The notes beneath the pieces were generated by a model. It did no database searches. It had not been told where the DNA came from and was given only the letters and a program-made list of their open reading frames with translations. A stretch of DNA of 64,000 bases from assembly GCA_035550375.1 (NCBI GenBank), contig DASZPH010000019.1, positions 230,255 to 294,254 on the forward strand. The letters run 5' to 3'. Below are positions 17,397-24,368 of the stretch, one piece after another (within the stretch, counting starts at the first letter, position 1; each line of letters opens with the position of its first letter). Origin of the DNA: DASSFG01 sp035550375. Lineage in GTDB: Bacteria > Planctomycetota > Planctomycetia > Pirellulales > JAICIG01. Both the position numbers and the translations under genes were made by a program.

Positions 17397-18191
17397 ATGA
17401 GACCGAACGGAACGCCCGCGGGCGACGATGGACTGATTCTGGCGTTGGCGGCCGGCGCGACGGTGCGGGAGGCCGCCGAGAAAGCCGGCGTCGGCGAACG
17501 AACCGTATACCGCCGGCTGGCGGACGCCGATTTTCGGCAGGCCGTGAGCGAGGCCCGTGACCGGCTGTTCGACGCGGCTGTCGGCCGGCTGGCCGGGCTT
17601 GCCAGCAGGGCGGCCGAGACGTTGGAGCGGCTGATGGCAAGCGACAAACCGTCCGAGGCGCTGGGGGCCGCGAAAGCCGTCCTGGAACTGGGGCCGCGGC
17701 TGCGCGAGGCGGCTGACATCGAAGAGCGGATCAGCCGCTTGGAAGACGAGGACGACGAAGAGATCGACAGGATCGAAACGCCCGCGGGCGACGACAAGTT
17801 GGTTCTGGCGTTGGCCGCCGGCGCCACCTTGCCGGAGGCCGCCGAGCAAGCCGGCGTCGAGGAACGAACCGCCCACCGCCGGCTGGCGGACGCCGACTTT
17901 CGACGGGCCGTGAGCCGGGCCCGTGGCGGCCTATTCGCTATCGCTCTGGGCCGGCTGGCCGGTCTCGCCAGCAAGGCCACCGGCGTCTTGGAGCGGCTGA
18001 TGGCAAGCGACCAACCGTCGGTGGCGCGGAGAGCCGCGAAGGCCGTCTTGGAACTGGGGCCGCGGCTGCGTGAGTCGACCGAACTCGACGAGCGTCTGAC
18101 CCGCTTGGAAGAGGCGGCCGACGAAAGACCCCGCCGGAACCTTACGCCCGTCATCATCGACAACGGGTGGTACGGCGAGCCTTCGACTTGA
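17397..18191 (+). CDS. Protein of two tandem helix-turn-helix units, function unknown
   Basis: A 264-aa protein whose residues 6-119 are repeated at 128-241, both starting TPAGDD and carrying LALAAGAT-x(3)-AA-x-AGV-x-ERT, a predicted HTH (about 20-43 and 142-165) resembling those of transposase/terminase small subunits. Each unit then continues with RLAGLAS, ETLERLMASD/GVLERLMASD, AAKAVLELGPRLRE and a coiled-coil-like Glu/Arg end. An acidic linker (EDEDDEEIDR) joins the units. GGGAGG at 17385-17390 is six bases before the ATG at 17397, which decides the start over an ATG at 17322. It follows the RAYT element on the opposite strand. DNA binding is inferred only. Confidence 0.7.
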   Translation: MRPNGTPAGDDGLILALAAGATVREAAEKAGVGERTVYRRLADADFRQAVSEARDRLFDAAVGRLAGLASRAAETLERLMASDKPSEALGAAKAVLELGPRLREAADIEERISRLEDEDDEEIDRIETPAGDDKLVLALAAGATLPEAAEQAGVEERTAHRRLADADFRRAVSRARGGLFAIALGRLAGLASKATGVLERLMASDQPSVARRAAKAVLELGPRLRESTELDERLTRLEEAADERPRRNLTPVIIDNGWYGEPST

Positions 18192-18216
18192 AGTCGGCGA
18201 AGCTCGTAAGGCGGTA

Positions 18217-18347
18217 AGCCGGGCTCATTTCACCGGCCAACACCAGGCGCGAAACGTAAGCGAGGAGCACGACGCTACTTCCCTCACGCCTCGAGTTCGT
18301 GTCGGCGCAAGCTGCGCGCAAGCCTACGGGGCCGGTGAATCATCCGC
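18217..18347. repeat. Family A palindrome, copy 4, loop in opposite orientation
   Basis: Outer arms AGCCGGGCTCATTTCACCGGCC and GGCCGGTGAATCATCCG. The inner loop reads GGAGCACGACGCTACTTCCC, the reverse complement of the loop in the other copies. Because the arms are palindromic, this is the same element in reversed orientation. Confidence 0.75.
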
Positions 18348-18936
18348 GCATCTCCGCGGACGGTCCGGATAACGGCTGTCGTGGTGGCGATGAAGGCCAT
18401 TCGGCCTGAGGGCCGCGCAGCCGTGGCGGCGAGACGCCCGACCAGGCAAGCCCGCGGCCTCGGCCACCCGACTTCTGGCGAACGCGGCCACGGGCCGCAG
18501 TCGTGCCCGACATGCCAACGCCGGATCAGTTCATCAGCTGCGATTCTCTGCCAATCTCTGCCAAAGCCTGCCATCCTCTGCCCCGGTTGCGGCGCCGATC
18601 TCGATGTGAGGCCATCCGGGCAACGGCGGCAAGAGGCCGCCGCTACGGACTTGGCCGGCGAATCTCTGTCATTGTCTGCCATTCTCTGCCACCCAGCCGT
18701 TTCGTGGACGGCCGTGAAGCGATTACCTATTGATTCGATTTTTAATTCGGCTATCAGAGTTATTCCTGTGTTCTTTTGGCCTGCTGCGTGGGACTGGCAG
18801 CAACCAAGGGCTGTCGGACGACAAGGTGCTACGAAGGGCTGCAGGGCCGACCACACGGTCTGAACCCACCACGGATTTCCCTTTTGACATGGGCTGCTCC
18901 CGGCGATATGCTCTCCGCCCTTACCGCTTGATTTTT

Positions 18937-18941
18937 GGAGG
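18937..18941 (+). promoter_or_regulatory. Ribosome binding site fixing a TTG start
   Basis: GGAGG with a seven-base spacer to TTG 18949, the start that fits a receiver domain N-terminus. Confidence 0.65.
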
Positions 18942-18948
18942 CGCCGAC

Positions 18949-19299
18949 TTGCTCCCGCGACGCACCGTGCTCGTGGTCGATCCGCTCGATGAAACGCACG
19001 AGGTCTTACGTACCGCCCTGAGTGACCGGGGGGTCGACGTGCTGGGCACCCACGATTCGGCCCGCGGCCTGGCGCTGGCCAGGCAGCACCGTCCGCACTT
19101 GATCGTGCTCGACCTGGAGGCAGACTCCGCCTCGTCGACGCTTGCCGACCGGTTCGCCAGCGAAGCCGCCGACAGACGGCTCGTCATCCTGGGAAGCGCC
19201 AAGCGCGATACGGGCCACCCGGACGGCTGCCAGGTTCTCGCCAAGCCGTATCACTACGCTCCGCTCATCCGAAAAATCGAAGAGTTGCTGGCTGCCTGA
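18949..19299 (+). CDS. Stand-alone receiver domain (CheY-like response regulator)
   Basis: A 116-aa single-domain receiver. The acidic pair is in VVDPLDE (Asp10), the phospho-acceptor Asp54 lies in HLIVLDLEAD, the Ser/Thr switch is in VILGSAK and Lys98-Pro99 in VLAKPYHY. No output domain follows. GGAGG at 18937-18941 is seven bases before a TTG at 18949 and the family homology starts there, so I use TTG rather than the ATG at 18889. The FHA-GAF histidine kinase begins 183 bases downstream on the same strand and is a plausible phosphodonor. Confidence 0.82.
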   Translation: MLPRRTVLVVDPLDETHEVLRTALSDRGVDVLGTHDSARGLALARQHRPHLIVLDLEADSASSTLADRFASEAADRRLVILGSAKRDTGHPDGCQVLAKPYHYAPLIRKIEELLAA

Positions 19300-19482
19300 C
19301 AGGTTCGTCGCGGTCGGCCGCGCGTTCCGCAACCTGGAGCCGGGATCGCCGCATCTCCCTTCGCTCGAAATAGCTTGCGCCGACTGCGCAAGTTCTATTT
19401 ACTCGGGTGTGCTGATTTTCCTGCTTCCTATCTCCCCCATCCTCACTTTGGGGCCGCGGGAGCGGTGGCGAGAAGACGGCGG

Positions 19483-21333
19483 ATGATAGATAATCCGGAA
19501 TGGTCGTCGGCGCGGCGTTCGCGCCGCTGGCAGCAACGGAGCCACTACGTGCCCTCGCTTTTCGTTTTTCGCGGCAACAACCAAGGCATGCGCTTCGAGC
19601 TCGAGGCCGACTTGTTGACGATTGGCCGCGACGCCGCCAACGCGGTGCAGCTCCAAGACACCGAAGTGTCGCGCCGGCATGCCGAGGTGCGAAGAACGGG
19701 CAGCGCCTTCAGCATCACCGACCTGGCCAGTTCCAACGGCACCTATGTGAATGGCCGGCAAATTACCGTCCACGAACTGGCCAACGGCGACGAGGTGCAA
19801 CTCGGCGGCACGCTCATGCTCTATACGTGCCTGACCGACGAGTCGACCGGCGACCTGGCCGACAAGATCGACATCATCGCCCGCCAGCAGCCGGGCGATC
19901 AGTCGCGCATCGTCCGCTCGATCAGCGAGGAAGAGGGAAGCCGCATCCTCGACGGCTCGCCAGACAGCCTGTCGAGCCCCTGGTTGGCCCGCGCCCGCAG
20001 CAACCTGCAGGTGATGTATCGTACGGCGCTGGCGGTGAGCCACACGCTCGACATCGATCAGCTTCTCAACCGGATTATGCAGCTCATTTTCGAGTGGGTC
20101 GAGGCCGACCGCGGCTGCATCATGCTGGTCAACCCCGACGACGGGCAGCTCGAACCGGCGGTCCGCCGCAACCGCAAGGGAATCAAAGGCGACGAGCGGA
20201 TCAAAATCAGCCAGACGATTCTCGACTACGTGATGGAGCACAACGAGGGCGTGCTGACCAGCGACGCCGGCGACGACGACCGCTGGAATCCGGCCGCCAG
20301 CATTCTGCAGATGGGGGTTTGCGAGGCGATCTGCGTGCCCATGCGCGGCCGCTACAACCTGGTGGGGTTGATCTACATCGACACGTCGGTCTCTCCGCAG
20401 CGCATCATCCAGCGGCAGGGCGCCACCAAATTCAGCGACGAGCACCTGAAGCTGATGATCGCCATCGCCCACCAGGCGGCGCTGGCGGTGGAAGACACGA
20501 GGTACTATTCCGCCATGGTCCAAGCCGAGCGGCTGGCGGCCGTGGGCCAGACGATCGCCACGCTCTCGCACCACATCAAAAACATCCTGCAAGGTATCCG
20601 CGGCGGAAGTTTTCTGATCAAGGAGGGCCTTTCGCAGCACGACGAGAAGATGGTCCGCAAGGGCTGGGAGTTCGTCGAGAAGAACCAGGATCGGATTTCG
20701 AACCTGGTGATGGACATGCTGACGTTCAGCAAAGAACGCGAGCCGGAGCTGGTGCCGGCCGACATGAACGAAGTGGCGGCCGACGTGGTCGAGTTGATGT
20801 CGGCGCGGGCCAAAGAGAAGAGCGTGGAGTTGACGTTCGTCCCCGCCGAAAAACTGCCGACGCTTGTCTTCGACCCGGAGGGATTGCACCGGGCCATCCT
20901 CAACGTGGTCACCAACGGCCTGGATGCCTGCGACCGGGCGGCGATCGAAGCGGCCGCCGGCGAAGAGACCCTGGTCAGCGATTCCGAGAGCGGCATCCTG
21001 ATCCGGCAGGCCCGGCCCGGTCGCGTCGAGGTGCGCGTCGATTACGACCGCGAGCGCCGGTTGGCGCAGATTGCGATCAGGGACAACGGCCAGGGGATTC
21101 CCGCGGACGAAATCGACCAGGTCTTTTCGCTCTTTGTTTCCAAGAAAGGCAATCGCGGCACGGGGCTCGGCCTGCCGGTGAGCCAGAAGATTATCAAAGA
21201 GCACGGCGGCCGCATCATGGTGAACAGTCGCGTGGGCGAGGGAAGCGAATTCATCCTTGAGTTGCCGGCTGTTTTTCCCGAGCAGGCCAGCACGGGGACG
21301 TCGGTCGAAGGGAAGTCGGCCAGCGGGGTGTAG
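19483..21333 (+). CDS. FHA-GAF sensor histidine kinase
   Basis: A soluble 616-aa sensor kinase. An FHA domain (about 24-118: TIGRDAANAVQLQD, VSRRHAEV, SSNGTYVNG) should read phosphothreonine, a GAF domain (about 180-335) could bind a small ligand, a HisKA helix carries the phospho-accepting His363 in ATLSHHIKNILQG, and the HATPase_c domain has the N box NVVTNGLDA, G1 DNGQGIP and G2 GTGLGLPVS. It has no membrane segment. The FHA input suggests cross-talk with Ser/Thr kinases, which planctomycetes have in number. ATG 19483 is chosen because the upstream frame to 19375 is unlike the family. It probably acts with the receiver gene just upstream. Confidence 0.9.
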   Translation: MIDNPEWSSARRSRRWQQRSHYVPSLFVFRGNNQGMRFELEADLLTIGRDAANAVQLQDTEVSRRHAEVRRTGSAFSITDLASSNGTYVNGRQITVHELANGDEVQLGGTLMLYTCLTDESTGDLADKIDIIARQQPGDQSRIVRSISEEEGSRILDGSPDSLSSPWLARARSNLQVMYRTALAVSHTLDIDQLLNRIMQLIFEWVEADRGCIMLVNPDDGQLEPAVRRNRKGIKGDERIKISQTILDYVMEHNEGVLTSDAGDDDRWNPAASILQMGVCEAICVPMRGRYNLVGLIYIDTSVSPQRIIQRQGATKFSDEHLKLMIAIAHQAALAVEDTRYYSAMVQAERLAAVGQTIATLSHHIKNILQGIRGGSFLIKEGLSQHDEKMVRKGWEFVEKNQDRISNLVMDMLTFSKEREPELVPADMNEVAADVVELMSARAKEKSVELTFVPAEKLPTLVFDPEGLHRAILNVVTNGLDACDRAAIEAAAGEETLVSDSESGILIRQARPGRVEVRVDYDRERRLAQIAIRDNGQGIPADEIDQVFSLFVSKKGNRGTGLGLPVSQKIIKEHGGRIMVNSRVGEGSEFILELPAVFPEQASTGTSVEGKSASGV

Positions 21334-21381
21334 CGAGGGCACGCTGCAAAGCAACCAGCGCACCAACGTGTTCCTGCTAAA

Positions 21382-21472
21382 TAGCCGTGCGCGATGAATG
21401 GACATTGGTCTTTGTCGCCGTTCGTTCTGTGAAAGGCGACAAAAGGGCGCGCCCGGTAACCGCGCACGGTTA
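21382..21472. repeat. 91-bp nested palindrome between convergent genes
   Basis: Outer arms TAGCCGTGCGCG (21382-21393) and CGCGCACGGTTA (21461-21472, one mismatch) enclose inner arms TTTGTCGCC (21411-21419) and GGCGACAAA (21435-21443). It lies between the convergent kinase and beta-lactamase-like genes and could fold on both transcripts as a bidirectional 3'-end structure, though no U-run follows either arm. No second copy was noticed in the window. Confidence 0.65.
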
Positions 21473-21473
21473 C

Positions 21474-22784
21474 TTAGGTCAGCAACTCCGAGAACTGGTC
21501 GGCCGTGGGCCAGCGCTTCACCTGATCGGCCGCACCGTGGAGCGGGCCGTCGATCAGCCCGGCAAGGCGCTGCTTGCCGTCGGGCGCCAGGGCCGTGTTG
21601 AACAGCACGGCCCAGTTCAACCCGTCCCAGCGACGCACCAGCAGTCCCTCGCTGCCGGCGATGAATCCGGCGTGCCAGTCGTTTGTCTTGCCCGTGTCGC
21701 GGATGGGGCGAATGTTCCAGCCGCAGCCGTAGTAAGCGTCCCTCGGTTTTCCGTCTGCCTTATAGCCTGCGGCACCGGTCGGCCTGGCGCGCATCTCGGC
21801 AATCGTGTCGGCTTGAAGCAAGCGAGAGCGGTCGGGCTCGTCGAAGGCCGACGCGAACCTCACCAGTTCCACGGTCGAGGCGATCCAGCCGCCGTGCGCT
21901 TCAAAACCCTCCAGGTTTTCGGCGCCATCCGGAAGCGGCACCTGCTCGTGCGGCGGATAGAGCGAGGGGGCCTTCCGCTTTTGCGAGTCAAAGTAGCTGA
22001 CCTCGCCTTGGGCCCGGTTGGCCGGCAAGGTGCGTCCTAACCGAGCCGACTTGATCCCCAGCGGCCCCAGGATTTCGTTCTTGACGTAGTCCTCATACGT
22101 CGCGCCGGTGACGGCTTCGACGATGCGGCCGAGCACCAGGTAGCCCAGGTTTGAGTAGACCTCCTTTGAACCGGGGTCGAAGTCGAGCGGCCGGCTCATC
22201 ATAAACCGCACGATGTCGGCGGGCCGGGCGGGCGGAGCAACCCCCAGCGCGCGAGCGATCTCAAGCGGCCGCCCGATCGGGTCGCCCGACTTGTCGCGGT
22301 CCCAGCCGCCCGTGTGCTGAAGGCACTGGCGAACCGTGATTTCCCGCCAGCGGGCGTCGGGCTTTGCCCCGGCCTCGAGGTGGGGCGAAAGGTTCATCCG
22401 GTCTAACACCTTGTCGTCGAGCCGCAGCTTGCCGCGCTCCACGAGTTGCAAGACGGCTACGGCGGTAATCGGCTTGGAGATGCTGGCGACGCGGAACAAC
22501 GCCGTGGGCTTCACGGGCTCTTTCGCCCCGTCGGCGTAGCCAAAGCCGCGCGCGTAGACGAGCCGGCCGCGATGCGTCACGGCCAACGACGCGGCAGGCA
22601 CCTTGTTGCGCTGGACGAACGACGTCATCAGGTCGTCAAACGGCTTCAGGGCGTCGTCGGCCTCGCCGCTGACGGGCAGGCCGGCGTCGGTTGCCTGGGC
22701 GGCCGGGCCGAATGCGGCACAGGTCGCCGTGCCGGCGGCCGCCATGAATAAGAACCGACGGCGAGAATGGTTTGAAAACGGCAT
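21474..22784 (-). CDS. Class C beta-lactamase-like serine hydrolase, Tat-exported
   Basis: Member of the beta-lactamase/D-Ala-D-Ala carboxypeptidase/esterase fold. The 436-aa protein has a twin-arginine leader (SRRRFLFMAAAG, residues 7-18), the catalytic SISK (Ser101, Lys104), YSN (in VYSNLGYLVLG) as the YxN motif, and HAG (in NDWHAGFIAG) in place of KTG. The combination is typical of the many planctomycete serine hydrolases; true beta-lactam resistance is not implied. The ATG at 22784 has weak ribosome binding. The stop touches the nested palindrome. The downstream neighbour in transcription order is none. Confidence 0.88.
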   Translation of the reverse strand: MPFSNHSRRRFLFMAAAGTATCAAFGPAAQATDAGLPVSGEADDALKPFDDLMTSFVQRNKVPAASLAVTHRGRLVYARGFGYADGAKEPVKPTALFRVASISKPITAVAVLQLVERGKLRLDDKVLDRMNLSPHLEAGAKPDARWREITVRQCLQHTGGWDRDKSGDPIGRPLEIARALGVAPPARPADIVRFMMSRPLDFDPGSKEVYSNLGYLVLGRIVEAVTGATYEDYVKNEILGPLGIKSARLGRTLPANRAQGEVSYFDSQKRKAPSLYPPHEQVPLPDGAENLEGFEAHGGWIASTVELVRFASAFDEPDRSRLLQADTIAEMRARPTGAAGYKADGKPRDAYYGCGWNIRPIRDTGKTNDWHAGFIAGSEGLLVRRWDGLNWAVLFNTALAPDGKQRLAGLIDGPLHGAADQVKRWPTADQFSELLT

Positions 22785-22790
22785 CTCAGT

Positions 22791-24131
22791 TCAACCTTTC
22801 AACACTTTGGCCGATTCGTCGCAGAGCCGCTGAGCCTCGTCGCGCGTGGGCGCCTCGGCAATCGCCCGCACGATCGGCTCGGTATTACTCGGCCGCACGA
22901 GCAGCCATTTGCCGGGCCAGTCGAGCCGAAGGCCGTCGAGTCGATCGGCTTGGGCCTCGCGAAAGTGCCTCGCCAAACGGTCCAGTCCGGCGGCAACTCT
23001 CTCGGCAGGCAGGTCGATCTTCGTCTTGACGATCTCGTACCGGGGAAGCTCGTCGGCCAACCGGCTTAGGGGCGCCTCACGTGCCGCCATCGCGTCGAGC
23101 ACCAGTGCCATGCCCACAAAGCTGTCGCGAACGTAGCCGACTTGAGGATGGATCACGCCGCCGTTCCCTTCGCCACCTAGCACGGCGTCGTGGGCCAGCA
23201 TGCAGTCGACCACGTTCGCCTCGCCGACCGCCGAGCGAAAGAAGGAGACGCCGAACTTGCCGGCAACGTCCTCGGTCATCCGGCTGGTCGAGCAGTTGGT
23301 GACGACCGGGCCGGGGTGACGGGCCAGCCAGTGCGCGGCGCAAATGGCCAGCGTATATTCCTCGCCGATGTATCGGCCCCGTTCGTCGATCACCGCCAGG
23401 CGGTCGGCGTCGGGGTCCTGACAGAAGCCGACGTCGACGTGGGAATCGACGGCGCGGCTCGCGACTCCCGCCAGGTTTTCGGCCAGCGGTTCCGGCGTGT
23501 GCTCGAAGCGGCCGTCGGGCTCCCCGCCCAGCACGGTGGTTTCGCAACCAAGCGCCTCCAGCAGTCGGTGGCCCAGGACGCTGCCCGAACCGTGATTGCT
23601 GTCGAGCAGCACTTTGAATTTGCGCCGGCGGATTCGCCCGGCGTCGACGGTGGCCAGCACTAGCTCCAGATGGCGCTCCGATGTCTCGTTGCAGACGCGA
23701 CGCTCGCCGATCCGTTCGTGGCCGACCCACCCCGATCGCTCGGCGCGGTAGGCCGTCAGAACCCGCTGTCCGAATTCGGCCGGAACGACGCGCCCCTCGC
23801 GGGAGAAGAGCTTGAGCCCGTTGTACTCTGGCGGATTGTGGCTGGCCGAGATCTGGATTCCGCCCGCGGCCGAGAACTGTCGCACCAGTACTCCGGTCGT
23901 TGGCGTGGCCGCGATGCCGGCGTCGATTACGTCGCGGCCCGCGGCCGCCAGCCCGCCTCGGATCACGTCGGCCAGCATTCCGCCCGTTGCACGGCCGTCC
24001 TGAGTAACCACGATAGGGCCCGCCGGCGCCGTCTCGGCGAAGGCGGTTGCGTAACGCAGGGCAACGAGCGGCGTGAGGCTAACGCCGACAACGCCCCGCA
24101 ACCCGGAAACGCTGATAATAGGTTCGTGCAT
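22791..24131 (-). CDS. Phosphoglucosamine/phosphomannomutase family protein
   Basis: Alpha-D-phosphohexomutase that interconverts sugar 1- and 6-phosphates; this type is close to GlmM/ManB. In 446 aa it has the active-site Ser97 in ISASHNPPEYNG, the metal loop DPDADRLA, the sugar loop GGEGNGGVIHP and the phosphate loop RPSNTEP. The start is ATG 24131 with GGGAGAGA before it; an in-frame ATG/GTG region up to 24188 translates the palindromic repeat in the leader and is rejected. It is transcribed away from a second hexomutase, only 237 bases apart. Which sugar it uses needs a family tree; the SNTEP form rather than SGTEP is seen in several GlmM-like branches. Confidence 0.88.
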   Translation of the reverse strand: MHEPIISVSGLRGVVGVSLTPLVALRYATAFAETAPAGPIVVTQDGRATGGMLADVIRGGLAAAGRDVIDAGIAATPTTGVLVRQFSAAGGIQISASHNPPEYNGLKLFSREGRVVPAEFGQRVLTAYRAERSGWVGHERIGERRVCNETSERHLELVLATVDAGRIRRRKFKVLLDSNHGSGSVLGHRLLEALGCETTVLGGEPDGRFEHTPEPLAENLAGVASRAVDSHVDVGFCQDPDADRLAVIDERGRYIGEEYTLAICAAHWLARHPGPVVTNCSTSRMTEDVAGKFGVSFFRSAVGEANVVDCMLAHDAVLGGEGNGGVIHPQVGYVRDSFVGMALVLDAMAAREAPLSRLADELPRYEIVKTKIDLPAERVAAGLDRLARHFREAQADRLDGLRLDWPGKWLLVRPSNTEPIVRAIAEAPTRDEAQRLCDESAKVLKG

Positions 24132-24133
24132 CG

Positions 24134-24176
24134 ATCTCTCCCTCTCCCAGCGAGAGAGGGCCGGGGTGAGGGCGGC
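24134..24176. repeat. REP-like palindrome in the leader of the hexomutase gene
   Basis: CCTCTC...GAGAGG arms with a following GGCCGGGGTGAGGGCGG block, related to the hairpin at 3-23. It lies just upstream of the ribosome binding site at 24131. Confidence 0.55.
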
Positions 24177-24202
24177 CAAGCATACCAATTGCTACCCGAC
24201 TC

Positions 24203-24240
24203 GCCCAAAGTTTAACGGCACACGGCGTGTGTCTGCTACT
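24203..24240. repeat. Repeat family C, copy 1 (GGCACACGG hairpin)
   Basis: GCCCAAAGTTTAACGGCACA and the following CGGCGTGTGTCTGCTACT. It differs at only three positions from the 38 bases at 35393-35430. The centre ACACGGCGTGT forms a short hairpin. It sits between the divergent hexomutase genes. Confidence 0.7.
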
Positions 24241-24368
24241 GATCGTCGACATGATTGTGGGATCCAACGGCCTAAAAAACCACCCTCTTTTCGCCTTCCG
24301 GTCCACCGGGCACAATGAACCCGCCGGCCCATGCCCGTTTCAGTTCAGGCAACAGGTTCAGTGATAGC

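Larger units (their letters stand above)
18192..18948. other. Repeat-rich gap of 757 bases
   Basis: Holds family A copy 4 (18217-18347), a stretch with several CTCTGCC units (18535-18585 and 18662-18692, e.g. TCTCTGCCAATCTCTGCC) and a possible zinc-ribbon relic in the plus frame (CPTCQ at about 18505 and CPGCG at about 18583). I see no intact gene. A clear ribosome binding site for the receiver gene ends it. Confidence 0.5.

Noticed and set aside
18535..18692. CTCTGCC units as a CRISPR-like or tandem array
   Set aside because: Units are short, irregular and lack constant spacers. Only a degenerate simple repeat.
18381..18863. Possible zinc-ribbon protein (CPTCQ...CPGCGAD) in the plus frame
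   Set aside because: The two Cys pairs fall among CTCTGCC repeat units, with no ribosome binding site and no conserved body. At most a gene relic.
19399..21405. Minus-strand open frame of 668 codons over the histidine kinase
   Set aside because: Antisense shadow rich in Arg/His/Val; the plus strand carries complete kinase motifs.
24132..24188. N-terminal extension of the 446-aa hexomutase
   Set aside because: It translates the palindromic repeat in the leader; GGGAGAGA precedes ATG 24131.
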